Part shown: positions 33,830-46,675 of the stretch, in pieces
How positions within the stretch are numbered: position 1 is the stretch's first letter
How the letters are laid out: every line of letters begins with the position of its first letter
Source: Sciurus carolinensis
Lineage: Eukaryota; Chordata; Mammalia; Rodentia; Sciuridae
Reading direction: 5' to 3'
Assembly (NCBI RefSeq): GCF_902686445.1
Contig: NW_025920106.1
Coordinates: 248,001 to 312,000 of the forward strand
DNA: 64,000 bases
Made by a program: the position numbers and the translations under genes
Notes under the pieces: model-generated
Database searches by the model: none
Told to the model about the DNA's origin: nothing
The model's input: only the letters and a program-made list of their open reading frames with translations

Positions 33830-34200
33830 TTCTTTCCCTCACACATACCACTAGACGTTGGGTGTTGAGTTTTAAAAAGTTTATTTGCAAGATTGTTGTG
33901 AAAAGGAGAATTAATAATTCCTTAATCTTTGATTGACTTTGTCTAGAGTTGCTACTTTGCATAGAACTTCAGAGACACAGAACCTGACTGGATCAAATCA
34001 TGTACCTCAAAGGAGCTGTTTCTGTGCTGATAATATAGACCACCCCGTAGGGCACTGGCTTTGCACGTAGGAAGGCCGGGGTTCAAATCCCCAGCACCAT
34101 GGAATGGAAAAAAGTAAAAAACATGAAAAGACACTTCAGAGGGGGCAAACCTCCTCTCCTCTCAACCTTTTTTTTCCCCTCTCTTATTCAACAGATTCAA
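33830..34200 (+). repeat. Array unit 2, left part
   Basis: Contains the best-preserved tRNA-like segment (34037-34105) with GGTTCAAATCC as B box and a GGGG/CCCC stem. Cut off by the ERV1 at 34201; the unit resumes at 40541 with roughly 350 bp lost at the junction. Confidence 0.85.
34037..34105 (+). repeat. tRNA-derived SINE-like segment (clearest copy)
   Basis: GGCCGGGGTTCAAATCCCCAG can form a T-arm hairpin with a GGGG/CCCC stem and a TTCAAAT loop, and it contains a good RNA polymerase III B box. It ends CAGCACCATGG followed by an A-rich stretch, like the end of the ID SINE family. The upstream half (GGGCACTGGCTTTGCACG) is only loosely D-arm/anticodon-like and no complete cloverleaf forms. 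Equivalent segments lie at about 42361-42429, 44621-44692, 46678-46742, 49470-49541, 52141-52215, 53701-53768, 55991-56062 and 58290-58360. Confidence 0.6.
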
Positions 34201-37200
34201 TATAGTTAAGCTTAATATAGTTAAGCTACTTAATGTCATCTGATTTTTGTAAAATATCCCTTTATTGGTATAACCTGTGTTTAGTAGAGATCTCTATTCT
34301 TCTGTTACTTAGGGCTAGATAATCATATGAGCAAACATAGATTAAGTCTACATGTGTAGCTTAGGAATGTCTGCAGGCCTTAAACTGACTAAAAACTTCT
34401 GACTCTGGCAGTTTCTCTTGATAGTTAGCAGGCACATTTGCCTAAGAATCTCTCTTTTTTAGCTTTTAGTCTTTATTCTAGTGGACTAACACAAGTGTAC
34501 ATCTTATGTTAAATGTCTTATACATTTAACTATTATTTCTTGTAAATGCCCATGAATGGGTATATTTTGGTTTTAATTGTTTTGCTGGGTGTCTAAGATC
34601 AAGGTAGTCAAATTGACCTGTTCCTGTCTTGTTAAAGAGTTAGTTGAGTTCCCACACGGGACCCTTGTAGAGAACTTAAGAGCAGCTTCTTAGCTCCACC
34701 AGTGCCATTGTTTAAGCAGGGTCTCTTTGATGAGGTGACTTCCTTTGGAAGCATCAAGGGATGTCTCCCTTTTTCCATGACCCTTCTCTGCAACAGATGC
34801 ACTGAGTGATTTTTCATCCTCTAGTGGTCTCAACAATCTCCTAGAACAGGAGTTTGTGTGACCCAGAGTTGCAACACTCCTTAGAGAAGTTCTCTTGTTC
34901 CCTGGGTTCAGGCTGACTGGGGCAAAAGATCCAAATACCGGTCTATCTTGCCCTCTGTATTTAATTCCAATCTCTATGTTTGATCATAATCATCCAGAAA
35001 GCCAGTCTCACCAGTCACAAAGTAAGAACACTGGGCTTTAACTTCAGTATCTATAACTTTACATTTATTTACCCTTTTATTTAACTGGAGTCTGTATTAG
35101 TACTGGAAGTTACCAATATCTGTTCTAGAGTTCATGGCTTATTATCACAAGTTACCTAGGTTGTGTGTTCTGGAAGCAGCTACTTCTGCAAAACATTAAC
35201 AGGTAACAGTTTTACAAAATGAAATTAGTAAGAGTAAAAATACATTCAGCTTGTATAATAGCTATCTTGAATTTTGAGAGCCACATTATATTACCCTATT
35301 TGAGATCACAGTACTTTTACAACAAGAACGAATCTTTTGACTATAACTTTACATAAGTTGAAGTCTGACTTATTTTGGAGTCGTTCTAATATGGGAGGCA
35401 GGGCCTTATCTCAGGTAAGGCATCACTCTTTACAGATCTTAAGTGTTCTAATTCTGATGTTGATCTTTGCTTCTTTTTGAAATATTATTTTAAGAAGTTT
35501 ACATATATTGATTCTCAGGTCTATATGAACATTAGTTAACACAATTTAACATTATATCTAAAACATGAATTAATGAAAGGCTAAGGGAGCTTTTAACTTT
35601 CCTTTTATGTGTCAAAATGTCAAAATTCCTTTATATTTCACAATATTAACCTTTAAACAAATCAGACTCTAATGTTTAGAAATACATTTACATTTAAAAT
35701 TCTTTCTCTCAGTGTAAAAAGAAGTAAATTTTACACATACCCCATTGATAACAGATCCTATAATAGAATGTTAAATTATAGAAATAAATTCCCAATAAAA
35801 TTTACTTTTTATAAGTTTAAGATTACCATTTCAGACACGTTTAATCTGGAGAATAGCAGCTTGATAAATTCCCTGCTTTAAAAACTTGTATACCTGGAAA
35901 ATATGAACACATTTAACATACAAAGAGTGACAATTTCACAATTATCTTGACACTTTAATCTTACTAAATTTAGTCTTTAAAGAAAAATTAAGACTCTGCT
36001 ACCTAGTACAATACTCTAAGTTATTTAACCATAATTGCATAAACCCCAATTTTTAAGACTAATTGTTCTAAAGAATAAAACTTAATAGACACAAAGTTAA
36101 GAGTAAATTAGTGTTTCAAAGAAATCCTTGTCATTTTACCATGTCATTTTACCATATAGATTAAACTTTGATTTATATCAGAACATTAGTATTTCACCTT
36201 AAAATAAACCTTAAATAGCTTTAGCTGTCTCACATACATACAACCAACTTAGTACACACAAACTTGTTGAAACTTGCCCTTTATTTACACACAGACTTTC
36301 TTAGCACTTACTTAGACCCTCATGTATTTTATCACATAAGCACTTTCTTTCCCAGAAACATTTCCTTTTCCCTTTTATTAAATATATTTCCATACCCAGA
36401 ACCTTTTATTTTCTCTTTCCTATCTGTTGACCCCTTTTTGTTCATATTCTGAAACAACTCTTATGAAATTTCTGAATTTAGATAAATTACTCTATTTTAA
36501 TAAGATTAAATATTTTTCATTTATACTGCAGTAATTGAAATACAGTTGAAACTTTTGGAACGCTTTGTATATAGTATTGCACTTGTTACGGACAGAACTC
36601 TTAGTTAACTTGTTTTTAGTTTAGTGATGACACAAAGCAAGCTTAAACCCTTTAATTTACCAACCTATGAAAACACCAATAATGTTTAAGTGTGATACCC
36701 CATGGAATTTAAGGAGTTAAGAGTACTTGATGTTGTTTAACAATTAGCATTTTAACTTTGTAAATTAATCAGATGTCTCTACAGACACATTTGAGTAATC
36801 CCATACATGTTAACTCTAATTCACTTATTTTGTAAAAACCAAGATATCAGACAAGTTTCCTGAACAGTATTTACTGTCTCTTTCCTGTTGAAGAAAAGTC
36901 CTAGAAACAATTGATATTAGACATTTTATTAACATCAATATTTTATTAGCTTGACCACCTAGAGACTTGTGAGTTATTTTCAAAGGCTTTTTACTTTTAT
37001 TCACTTACCCAATTTGAATTGAACCTTTTTAAATCATGTGAATTAAAAGTATCTGGATCCATTTTAAATTTAATTTTAGGAGATCTCATTTTTGATGCAG
37101 ATAAAACATGACATCAGACAGCACAACATATAAATGACACAAAATTAAAGGCCTTGTAACTTTTTAGGTGAATCTCCATTGCAATATAACAGATGTTCAA

Positions 37201-37400
37201 AAACTCTAGTTGAATAAAAAAATAGAATTGATTAAAAAATCATGAGCTCAAAAAAATATAGAATTATAAAAAACAAGAGTCCTGGAAATATGATAACACC
37301 ATTAATTACTTTAGTAAAGCACCATAAAATTTACTTTTTATGGAGTTTAGATAAAACTCTTTTTACCTTTTTTTTCCCCTTGTGTCTGAAACCAGTCTCC
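34201..37400 (-). pseudogene. ERV1 downstream internal region, unassigned
   Basis: By position this should hold the end of pol and env. It is AT-rich and without frames above 70 codons. The part to about 35350 is shared with 3190-4309, confirming common ancestry, but I cannot point to an integrase or Env motif. Confidence 0.4.
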
Positions 37401-37598
37401 TACTGAGCCTTTAGGGTTCCTTTATTTACATTTCAATATAATCCTTGATTGAGACTGGAAGGATCTAACAAATTTTAACAGAAACCTTGTGCCTGGGGCA
37501 TTTTAGCCATCTCTAGCATGACAGACTTGGATTTAAAAGAAAATCATGAGAACTTATTTTCCATTACTTTTGAGAATGAAGCTACTATGCTAAGCTCC

Positions 37599-37960
37599 TC
37601 ACTTAGATATGCCATTGGTTATTGAGCTGCCTATAGCTGTGTATGCATGATTTATTTTCCCCTCAGTGACAATCAGGTTAAAACTTGCTTCATAGGTAAG
37701 TTGAGGACAAGAGCTTGAAATAAGGCCCTTTTTTGACATTCCTGGGGCAGAATATTGTCCTATGGTGGCTATTTCTTGTAGTATTGAAACTATTGATGAC
37801 ATAATTAAGCTTTATCTTTGAGATTTTATAATTCCTATTAGCTAAGAAATTTAGGAGCTCCATAATGGTCTTTTGATATTCCTCCTGGGTGGAGGCACAT
37901 AAAGGATGTCATTTACTTACTGGAGAACAATCACAGATGTTTTATCTCTAAATTTTGTTA
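37599..37960 (-). pseudogene. pol: ERV1 reverse transcriptase remnant
   Basis: The minus strand shows, in different frames, a gammaretroviral-type RT series: the region before the active site, a decayed active site reading V-N-D near 37908-37916 where Y-V-D-D is expected, then CASTQEEYQKTIMELLNFLA resembling the segment after the active site. 37802-37599 resembles the thumb/connection. A stop and frame changes separate the pieces. Clearly non-functional. Confidence 0.65.
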
Positions 37961-38199
37961 AGTCCTTAGCTAAGGTTTGTCCAGAACAGGTGAGGGCCAT
38001 ATATATTCCTCAAAGGCACACAGAAATTTCTCTTCATAGTCTAGCATAAACAGGAAAAGCCATCTTTTAAACCTAACTTAGTAAACCAAGCAGCAGTTGG
38101 AACCCAAGATAAAAGTGTATGGATTCAGAACTACAGGGTAGAGGAAATTACTGCTTCATTATTCTAAGGTTTTGGACTAGGCAGTTTGCTTTTTAATTC

Positions 38200-39960
38200 C
38201 TAAAATGGGTGAATTACATTGACTATTGCAAGGCATTAAATGTTTCTATCAGTTTGAATGATCTTTATTTAAGTCCTTTTTCTTGCCTGTATGTTCCCCT
38301 TTCTTACCTTTTGATCTTTATTAAAAATGGAAGGTGCAAGCTGGAGAAGATCATCTAAGGATTGATCAGGGTCACGTGCCAATTTTTGTAATTTCCTCCA
38401 AATATTTTGGGCTGACTAAATGATAAATTTGTACCTTAAAAGTAGGTGGCCCTTTATGGATTCAGGATTCAGTGTGGTGTGTTTTCTTTTTGTTTTTCTA
38501 AGTCTCTCAATGAAAATAGCAGGACTATCCTGAAGGCCACATAATAGTTTTTTAGGCATCCTACTCATTATTCGAATCCCCATTAGGATGGTTTCTGGGA
38601 ACTGCCTGTGCTCTAGATGGTTAATAGCATAATTTTCCAGGTGAAGTCAAATACCTGTAATAAGTTTGAAAACATCTCCATATTTACTAGGATCCTCCAA
38701 AAACATCCCTAAATTTATTTTTGTCTGTCTTAAGTTGGGAGGGTCCTCTTGGTCTTCCTCCCTTAGTAGGTGATTCCTCAAGACTTTCTCCTCTCATGGT
38801 AGAGATTATTGATGTCAAGCATGGTAACATATAAAAGGCACTTTTCTTGCTCATTTTCAATTTAGCAGTATGCAGATTAGTGGTGAACCTGGCAATACTG
38901 TTGAGAGGAAGCTCCCTTCTGAGTTATTAGGGTCGTCTCCCTAACTTTGAGCTTCCTTACAGTCCAGAAAAACCCATCTATCATTACCTGGCTTTGCCAA
39001 AGTTATTTCTGGCCTTCTTCAGCAAAGTGCTAGGGTCCTAGTTTGCCCTGAGCTAGAGACCCTGGGAGGATTCAGACTTAAGGGCATTACTGCTTTCCTC
39101 CTGCCACTATAAACTCCTAATTATGAACAATGATGACAGAAGTAAAAGTGTGCCTTTTTCCTATCTTTTTGCCCTGTAGACTAAAGAAGTCTCTGGAGGG
39201 CAAGGAGACAGCTGTTGGTTGTTAGGTGTATAAGGCCCTTTGCTTGGAGGGTCTCACGGGAGGGGTTCTTAAATGTCTCCCTCTTACATCTTAAAGAGAA
39301 CACCATGAGCACATTTAAGCAGGGGAATAGTAATAAGGAGAGTCTAGATGTCTAGACTAGTGACAGTTAACTATGTGAACAAAGGGAACCTTGTCATTTT
39401 TATACTAACCATCCCAGGCCTTAATCCTACTGTCTGAATTCCTAATGTCTGACAGGCAAGGGAAGGGGAACATCCAGGAGGGGGTGGATGTTCTGCAGTT
39501 TTGTGCACTGTGCCGCCCATATGAAGGCAAATGTAATTGGCGCTTTCCCTCAGTGCCATTTGTCTACTGATCACTCTGGATACCCCTCAGGGCAGTCAGG
39601 AGGGGAAGTATGGAGAAGACACATTTGTGGCCTGAGAGTAGCCTGGGCCAAGAACCTTGGAGTTATTCCAACCCTTCTTCTGCCTCCACATATCCTGGGT
39701 GGATCAGGACTAGGGACACTGTTTACTCACGGAAATTGCCTCCAGGCCTGGTCAGAAAAGTAGGAAATGACTTCAGCAGAGCCCCAGCATACTTGCAGAG
39801 CAGGGGATTGGAAACTTGCCTGGACTGGGAAACCTCTCACCCAAGTCTTAAGAATGGCAGCTGCACTAACTGCGTTTAAGTAGCCAACGGGTACACATTT
39901 TGCCCTCCAAAAATAAAGATACAGAAAGATGCACCTCAAACAGATGTGGAGTGCATGGAG
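38200..39960 (-). pseudogene. gag: ERV1 gag region remnant
   Basis: The minus-strand capsid major-homology-type segment around 38480-38540 corresponds to 21270-21340 on the plus strand. The frame at 39574-39371 corresponds to 20208-20411 and is Pro-rich as in the matrix-capsid linker. Multiple stops and frameshifts throughout. Confidence 0.6.
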
Positions 39961-39985
39961 AGAGAAGCTTACTTACCTTGGCATA

Positions 39986-40004
39986 AATCTCAGTGGAACC
40001 TCCA
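39986..40004 (-). promoter_or_regulatory. Primer-binding site, tRNA-Gln-like
   Basis: Minus strand TGGAGGTTCCACTGAGATT closely matches the complement of the tRNA-Gln 3' end, with about two mismatches in 18. It lies four bases inside the LTR edge, the standard place for a retroviral primer site. Confidence 0.72.
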
Positions 40005-40008
40005 AATC

Positions 40009-40539
40009 TGATGCCTCTGTTTACCGGTGACGATTTCTCCTTCTTCTAATGTTGAAGATTGAACACTAAAGAAGCACGCCAAGGCAAGCATATTAAGCAG
40101 GTTTTATTTAAAGATAATAATACAGAATTCTCCTGGCAGGAAGAAGGGGGCCATGACTGATGTTCTAAAATCCCATTAAGTGAGTGCACCCTACATCTTT
40201 TATAGGTTAAATTCTCTTTTGTTCTCCAGTTCTCTCCCCCCTTATCTCTCCTTCCTGACTACTTAACTAGGCCTGGATATGCATTAACTGAGAAGTCATG
40301 GGCAGGGGAAGGACCAAGGTGATTCAGGCAGATGAGGGCCCAGGGAGCATTAATTAGCAGCTCCTTGCTTGCAGTCCTTGACAAAGGGAGGTAAATTTGA
40401 TAATCAATGGGCTCTGGAGATCCTTGACATTCCATTCTTTCAGGGGCAGTCTCCAACTTCGAGGTAGATGGCTTCATTTCTTTGATTTGACCCGAACCAC
40501 AATTTCTACACTAACTACCTGCCTTTAATTCTGGCTTCA
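40009..40539 (-). repeat. 5' LTR of the class I ERV (about 530 bp)
   Basis: Minus strand begins TGAAGCCAGAATT at 40539 and ends ...GGCATCA at 40009. An AATAAA signal is at 40103-40108 (TTTATT on +), followed by R/U5. The U3 and R parts match 2311-2712. Its right edge directly joins array sequence. Confidence 0.78.
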
Positions 40540-40540
40540 C

Positions 40541-42145
40541 TCCCAAACTGCCAATGAAGGGGACATCCAGAACTGAGCAACACTTAAGTCTTCAGAAGAT
40601 GCATCCAACTTCACCTAGAAGACCCAGGTTCCAGATGTCTCCTGATTCAACTTTCTAGGAAAAAGAGAGCAACCCACAAAAATGGGTGTAAAGTGTCCCA
40701 GTTCAAAGATCACTTAACTCATCATGCTCACTCCATGCTCCAGAGGGCTGAGCATCTGTCACCAGCCATCATTCAGTGTGGTTGCTAGGACCCTAGACTA
40801 GTTTCCTGACTAGGATATTCCAGGTATGCCCAGTCCTGGAAGAGAGGGTTAGGAAGGAAATAGCGCTGGAGCTGGTGCTCAGATTGGGGATCCATGTGTC
40901 TCTAAGCACACCTTAACCCAAACAGGCCCTCTGTAACTCATGGGGGATAACTGCCTGCTGTCATGATGCCAGTGTAGCCAAAGGAGTGCAGCAATGCCTA
41001 GCAGACATGAATATTAGGAGAGCTGTCACACTTCACAGGAGTTCTTTTTCCTGCCTGGTCCTGGAGGCATCCAGGGACCACAGGGCTGTACTCTCCTGGC
41101 TGAAGAGGTTAGAATCACATTTTGGAACACCTCAGTTCCCTGGCACTTGCTCCCATCTTCTTTCCTCTGACCATCCAAACTGAGCTGGTGCTTGTTTTCA
41201 ATCTTGGTCTGAAGCAGCCAGGGGCAGAAGCTTTTCTGGTTGCCATGGGAACCATGCCTCCATGGTGTGGAAAGATCTTTCTTCTCTGACCTCAGGTGGA
41301 ATCTGTGGGGTTAGCAGCTGGTTCCCTGAAACAGTCCTCAAACTCCATGTTGCTCAAGGTTCCAAAAAGCACTCTGGAGAGAGAAACCAACTTTTCAACA
41401 CCAGGAGCCTGGAATCCTCTAGCCATTCACACCCAAACTGCCCAATGCCTGGATATAGGACCTTTCCCATTTTTTGCTCTCATGTTGCAGGAGCATTGTT
41501 AAACAAGTGAGGCACTGTCCTCAGTGTAAATTAATGCAATTGAATTTTGATAGATCAGGGACATGAATTTCAGCACTTTGCTCATTGTAACAAATCTTGA
41601 GAGAGAAAACTAAAAACATATCGAGAGGAAAATTGAAATTGGATGAGGAATGTTTCCTTTCTGCCAGCAAACATGGGTCCTGTGAACCCAGTCTTCAAGT
41701 GCCATCACCACTTGCCTTAACCTTTTTATATTTTCTGATATCCTTGGTTTATTTGATGAAGCTTTCTGTTCTTGAAGGAAACTGGCTTTTCACAAGAGAA
41801 ACACCTTCCTCTACCTCACCCCTTTTTGAGGAAACAGGCAAGATCCAGAACCAGCACTGCCTTGTGCATTATGCACTGCACTCTGCTGGGTAGAAGTTCC
41901 CAAAATAAAATGCCAAAAGAAAAAGTAAAAAAGAAAAAAAATTGAAGGAAGGTGGCAGTGGATTGTGAATGTAACGATGGGGGATGCAATGGACAATGGT
42001 CCCCAAAGTCTCCTTTCATACTAACAACCTGAGCACATTCTAATACCCTCATAGTCCTGACTCTCCTCGAGCCCTGTCCTCCATAGATCAGTGATATAAT
42101 TTTCTGCTCAGAGTTGAGGTACTACAGGTTTCCTCCTTAAGTAAT
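40541..42145 (+). repeat. Array unit 2, right part
   Basis: Resumes at CCAAACTGCCAATGAAGGGG and continues in register to the unit end at TTTCCTCCTTAAGTAATGACTGG. No open frame of note. Confidence 0.85.
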
Positions 42146-44407
42146 GACTGGATAAGTCTTTTCCTCAGGACACACAAGTAGACTTTGGGTGTTGAGATGT
42201 AACAAGGGTTATTTCAAGATTGTTGTGAAAAGGAGAATTAAGAATTCCTTAGATTTTGATTGGCTTTGTCTAGAGTTGGTATTTTGCATAGAACTTCAGA
42301 GACACAGAACCAGACTGGATCAAGTCATGTATCTCAAAGGAGCTGTTTCTGTGCTGACAATATAGACCACCCCTTAGGGAGCTGACTTTGCAAGTAGAAA
42401 GACTGGGGTTCAAATCCACAGCAAAATGGGAGTAAAACATTTAAAATCAACATAAAAAGGCACTTCAGAGGGTGCAAACCTCCTTTCTCAAACTTTTTCT
42501 GTTTTCCCCTCCCTTATTCAATGGAATCAAACCGTCACAAGAACTTACATTTTCTCCTGCCAGGAATTTCCTTTAACTCCTTTTAGCCGGGAGCTGTACT
42601 CAAAGGTAGCAGTGCATCTCCAGTCAACTGCATTTCTTAAGAGGAAGTATTCCTTCCCATCTTTCAACTCTCATCACTTTAGACCTTACCACTCACTCTT
42701 GAGTGTCCTATCACCATCTTTTACCAGCAAATGCTCTAGATTCAAAATGTGCACCAGGTGACAGTGGCACAAAATTGAAATTGACCCCTATAGGCCATTT
42801 CCAAGTTTGTGACTTTTTGGACACACTCCCAGACTGCCAAAGAAGGGAACATCCAGGCTGAACACCACTTAATACTTCAGCAGATGCATCTAACTTCACC
42901 TAGAAGACTCAGGTTCCAGATGTCTCCTGAGTCAACTTTCTAGGAAAAAGAGAGCAACCCGCAAGAATGGGTGTAAAGTGTCCCAGTTCAAAGATCACTT
43001 AACCCACCATGCTCACTGCATGTTCCAGTGACCTGTGCATCTGTCAACAACCATCATTCAGTGCGGTTGCTAGAACCCTAGGCTAGTATCTTGACTAGGA
43101 TATTCCAGGTGTGCTCAATCCTGGAAGAGAGGGTTAGGAAGGACATAGCGATGAGAGTGGTGCTCAGGGCAGGGATCCATGTGTCCCCAAGCACACCTCC
43201 ACCCAAACAGGCCCACTGCAACTGGTGCAGGATAACTGTCTGCTGTCATGATGCCCAGTGTAGCCAAAGGAATGCAGGGATGCATAGCGGACTTGACATT
43301 TAGGAAAGCTGTCACGCTTCAGAAGAGTTCTTTGTCCTGCCTAGTCCTGCAGGCATCCAGAGACCACAGGATAGAATCACATTTTGAAACATCTCAGGTT
43401 CCTGGTCCTCCCTACCATCTTCTTTCCTCTGACATCCCAACTGTGTTGGTGCTTGTTTTCAATCTTGGTCTGAAGCAGCCAGGAGCAGCAACTTCTCTGG
43501 TTGCCATGGGAACTGTGCTAACAAGGTGCTGTCAGTCCTTTCCTCTGTGACCCCAGGCGGAATCTTTGGGGCTAGTGGCTGGTTCCCTGAGACACTCCTA
43601 GTACTCCATGTTGCTCATGGTTCTGTAAACTCCTCTGGAGAGAGAAACCAACTCCTCACCATCCAGAGCCTGGAATCCTCTAGCCATTCACACCCGAACT
43701 GCCCAATGACTGGATATAGGACCTTTTCCATTTTTTGCTCTCATGTCACAGGAGCATTGGTAACCAAGTGATGCGCTGTCCTCAGAGTAAATGATTGCAA
43801 CTGAATTTGTGATAGATCAGGGACATGAATTTTAGCCCTTTGCTCATTGCAACAAATCTTGAGAGTGAAAGCTAAAAACATATCAAGAGGAAAATTGAAA
43901 TTGGATGAGGAATGTTTCCTTTCTGCCAGCAAACATTGGTCCTCTGAACCCAGTCTTTGATTCCCATCATCACTTGCCTTTTCCTGTTTATTTTTCCTGA
44001 CATCCTTTGGCTAAGTTGATGAGGCATTCCCTCCTTGAAGGAAACTGGCTTTTCACAGGAGAAACACGTTCCTCTAACTCACCCCTACCTGAGGCGATAT
44101 TCAAGATCCAGAACCAGCACTGCCTTGTGCATTATGCACTGCACACTGCTGGGTAAAAGTCCCAAAGTAAAATGTCAAAAGAAAAAGTAAAAAAAGAAAA
44201 AAAAATCAAGGAAAGTGTCAGTGGACTGTGAATGTAATGATGGGGGATGCAAAGAAAAATGGTGTCCAAAATCTCCTTTCATTCTACCAAACAGAGCACT
44301 TTCTAAAGCTTCATAATCCTGACTCTCCTCCAGCTCTGTCCTCCATAAATCAGTGATACAACTTTCTGCTCTGGAATGAGCTACTACCGGTTTCTTCTTT
44401 ACATAAA
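42146..44407 (+). repeat. Array unit 3
   Basis: Uninterrupted, 2262 bp; the cleanest estimate of unit length. tRNA-like segment at 42361-42429 with a partly decayed 3' end. Confidence 0.9.
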
Positions 44408-46372
44408 GACTGGATAATTCTTTCCCTCAGGACACACTGCTAGACTTTGGGTGTTGAGATTTAAAAATGTTTCTTTGCAAGATTGTTGTGAAAAGGAGAA
44501 TTAAGAACTCCTTAGTCTTTGATTGGCTTTGTCTAAAGATGCTACTTTGCATAGAACTTCAGAGACACAGAACCAGACTGGATCAAGACATGCACCTGAA
44601 AGGAGCTGTTTCTGTGCTGACGATACAGACCCCCCTTAGGGCGAAGGCTTTGCAAGTAGAAAGAGTGGGGTTCATATCCCCAGCACCATGGGATGGAAAA
44701 AAAAATTAAAAACAACATGAAAAGACACTTCGTAGGGCGCAAACCTCCTCTTCACTCAACCTTTTTTTTTAATCCCTCTCTTATTCAATGGAATCAAACT
44801 TTTACAAGAACTTAGGGTTTCTCCTACAAGCAATTTCCTTTGCCACCTTTCAGCAAGGAGCTGCACTCAAAGACAGCAGTGAATCCCCAGTCACTTGCAT
44901 TTCTTAAGAAAAAGTGTTCATTCCCATCTTTCAACTCTCATCACTTTTGACAATACTACTCTCTCTTGAGTGTCCTATCACCATTATTTCCCAGCAAATG
45001 CTCTTGATTAGAAATGTGCACCAGAATGCAGTGGTACAAAATTGAAATTGACCCCTCACAGGCCCTTTCCAATTTAGAGGCTTTTTGGACACACTCCCAG
45101 ACTGCCAATGTAGGGGACATAGACACCTGAGTACCACTTAAGCCTTCAGAAATTGCATCCAACTTCACCTACAAGACCCAGGTTCCAGATGTCTCCTAAT
45201 TCAACTTTCTAGGACAACAAGAGCAACCCACAATATTGGATGTAAAGTATCCCAATTCAAACATCACTTAACTCACCATGCTCACTGCATGTTCCAGTGG
45301 ACTGAGCATCTGTCATCAGACATCATTCAGTGTGGTTGACAGGACCCTAGGCTAGTTTCATGACTATGATATTCCAGACGTGCCCAGTCCTGGAAGAGAT
45401 GGTTAGGAAGGAAATAGCACTGGGGCAGGTGCTCAACTTGGGGATCCACATGTCCCCAAGAACACCTCCACCCAAACAGGCCCACTGCAACTGGTAGGGA
45501 ATAATTGCCTGCTCTCATGATGCCCAGTGTAGACAAAGAAGTGCAGCAATGCCAAGCAGATCTGAAGTTTAAGGTGAGTTGTCATGCTTCAGAAGAGTTC
45601 TTTGTCCTGCCTGGTCCTAGAGGCATCCAAGGTCCACGGGATTGTGCTCTTCTGGTTGAAGAGGTTAGAATCACATTTTGGAACACCTCATATCCCTGGC
45701 ACTTGCTCCTGTCTTCTTTCTTCTGATCATTACAACTGAGCTGGTGCTTGTTTTCAATCTTAGTCTGAAGCAGCCGGAACAGAAGTTTCTCTGGTTTCCA
45801 TGGGAACTGCGCATCTACGGTGTAGTAAGGCCTTTCCTCTGTGACCTCAGGTGGAATCTGTGGGGCTAGCAGCAGTTTCCCTGAGACACTCCTCTAACTC
45901 CATGTTGCTTAAGGTTTGGAAAACCCTTATGGAGAGAGAAACCAACTCTTCATCATCTGGAGCCTGCAATCATCTAGCCATTCACACCCAAACACCCTGA
46001 TGCCTGGTCCTTCTACGTGGAGAAAGGAGTTCCCCATTTTTTGCTCACATGTCACAGGAGCATTTGTAACAATGTGAGGAATTGTCCTCAAATAACTGAA
46101 TGCAACTAAATTACTGAGAGATCGGGGACATGAATTTTATCCCTTTGTTGATTGTAACAAATATTGAGAGGGAAAGCTAAAACCATACCAAGAAAGATTG
46201 AAATTGGATAAGAAATATTTCCTTTATGCCAGAAAATATGGGTACTGGGAAGCCAGTCCTCGAGTGCCATCACCACTTGCCTTTGCCTGTTTATATTTCC
46301 TGACATCCTTTGTCTAAGATGATGAGGCATTCCCTACTTGAATGAAACTGGCATTTCACTCGTGAAAGACCA
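44408..46372 (+). repeat. Array unit 4, right end deleted
   Basis: Follows the standard order to GAAACTGGCATTTCAC at about 46358, then jumps into an inverted piece; the last roughly 270 bp of the unit are missing. Confidence 0.85.
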
Positions 46373-46675
46373 TCACCCTAAGGGGTGGTCTATATCTTCA
46401 GCACAGAAACAGCTCCTTTGAGATACATGAGTTGATCCAGCCTGGTTTGTGTCTCTGAAGTTCTATGCAAAGTAGCTTATTGAGACAAAGTCATTCAAAG
46501 ACTAAGGAGTTCTTAAATCTCCTTTTCACAATAATCTTGCAAATAAACATTTTTAAATCACAACACCCAAAGTCTAGCAGTGTGTCCTGAGGGAAAGAAT
46601 TATCCAGTCTTTACTTAAGGAGGAAAGCGGTAGTATCTCATCCATAAGTAGAAAGTAATATCACTGATTTATGGA
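46373..46675 (-). repeat. Inverted unit segment at the unit 4/5 junction
   Basis: This 300-bp piece is the reverse complement of the start of other units (it reads TCCTGAGGGAAAGAATTATCCAGTC near 46590). It is bounded by inverted copies of ACCACCCCTTAGGGTGATGG, at about 46373-46392 and 46678-46697, so the breakpoints lie in the tRNA-like segment. Confidence 0.85.

Larger units (their letters stand above)
34201..40540 (-). mobile_element. Class I ERV inside array unit 2, minus strand, 3' LTR missing
   Basis: On the minus strand: LTR (40539-40009), glutamine-type primer-binding site (40004-39986), leader/gag (39960-38200), pol (about 38200-37400) and a long decayed remainder to 34201. 34205-35350 matches 3190-4309 and 38140-39990 matches 19962-21690 inverted, so three copies of the family are in this window. 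No LTR is seen at the left end, and array sequence is missing across the insertion, so the left edge is a deletion or rearrangement. All genes are heavily broken. Confidence 0.8.

Noticed and set aside
34037..34105. Functional tRNA gene
   Set aside because: Only the T-arm and B box are convincing; a complete cloverleaf with acceptor stem and A box is absent, and an A-rich tail follows, so it is SINE-like.
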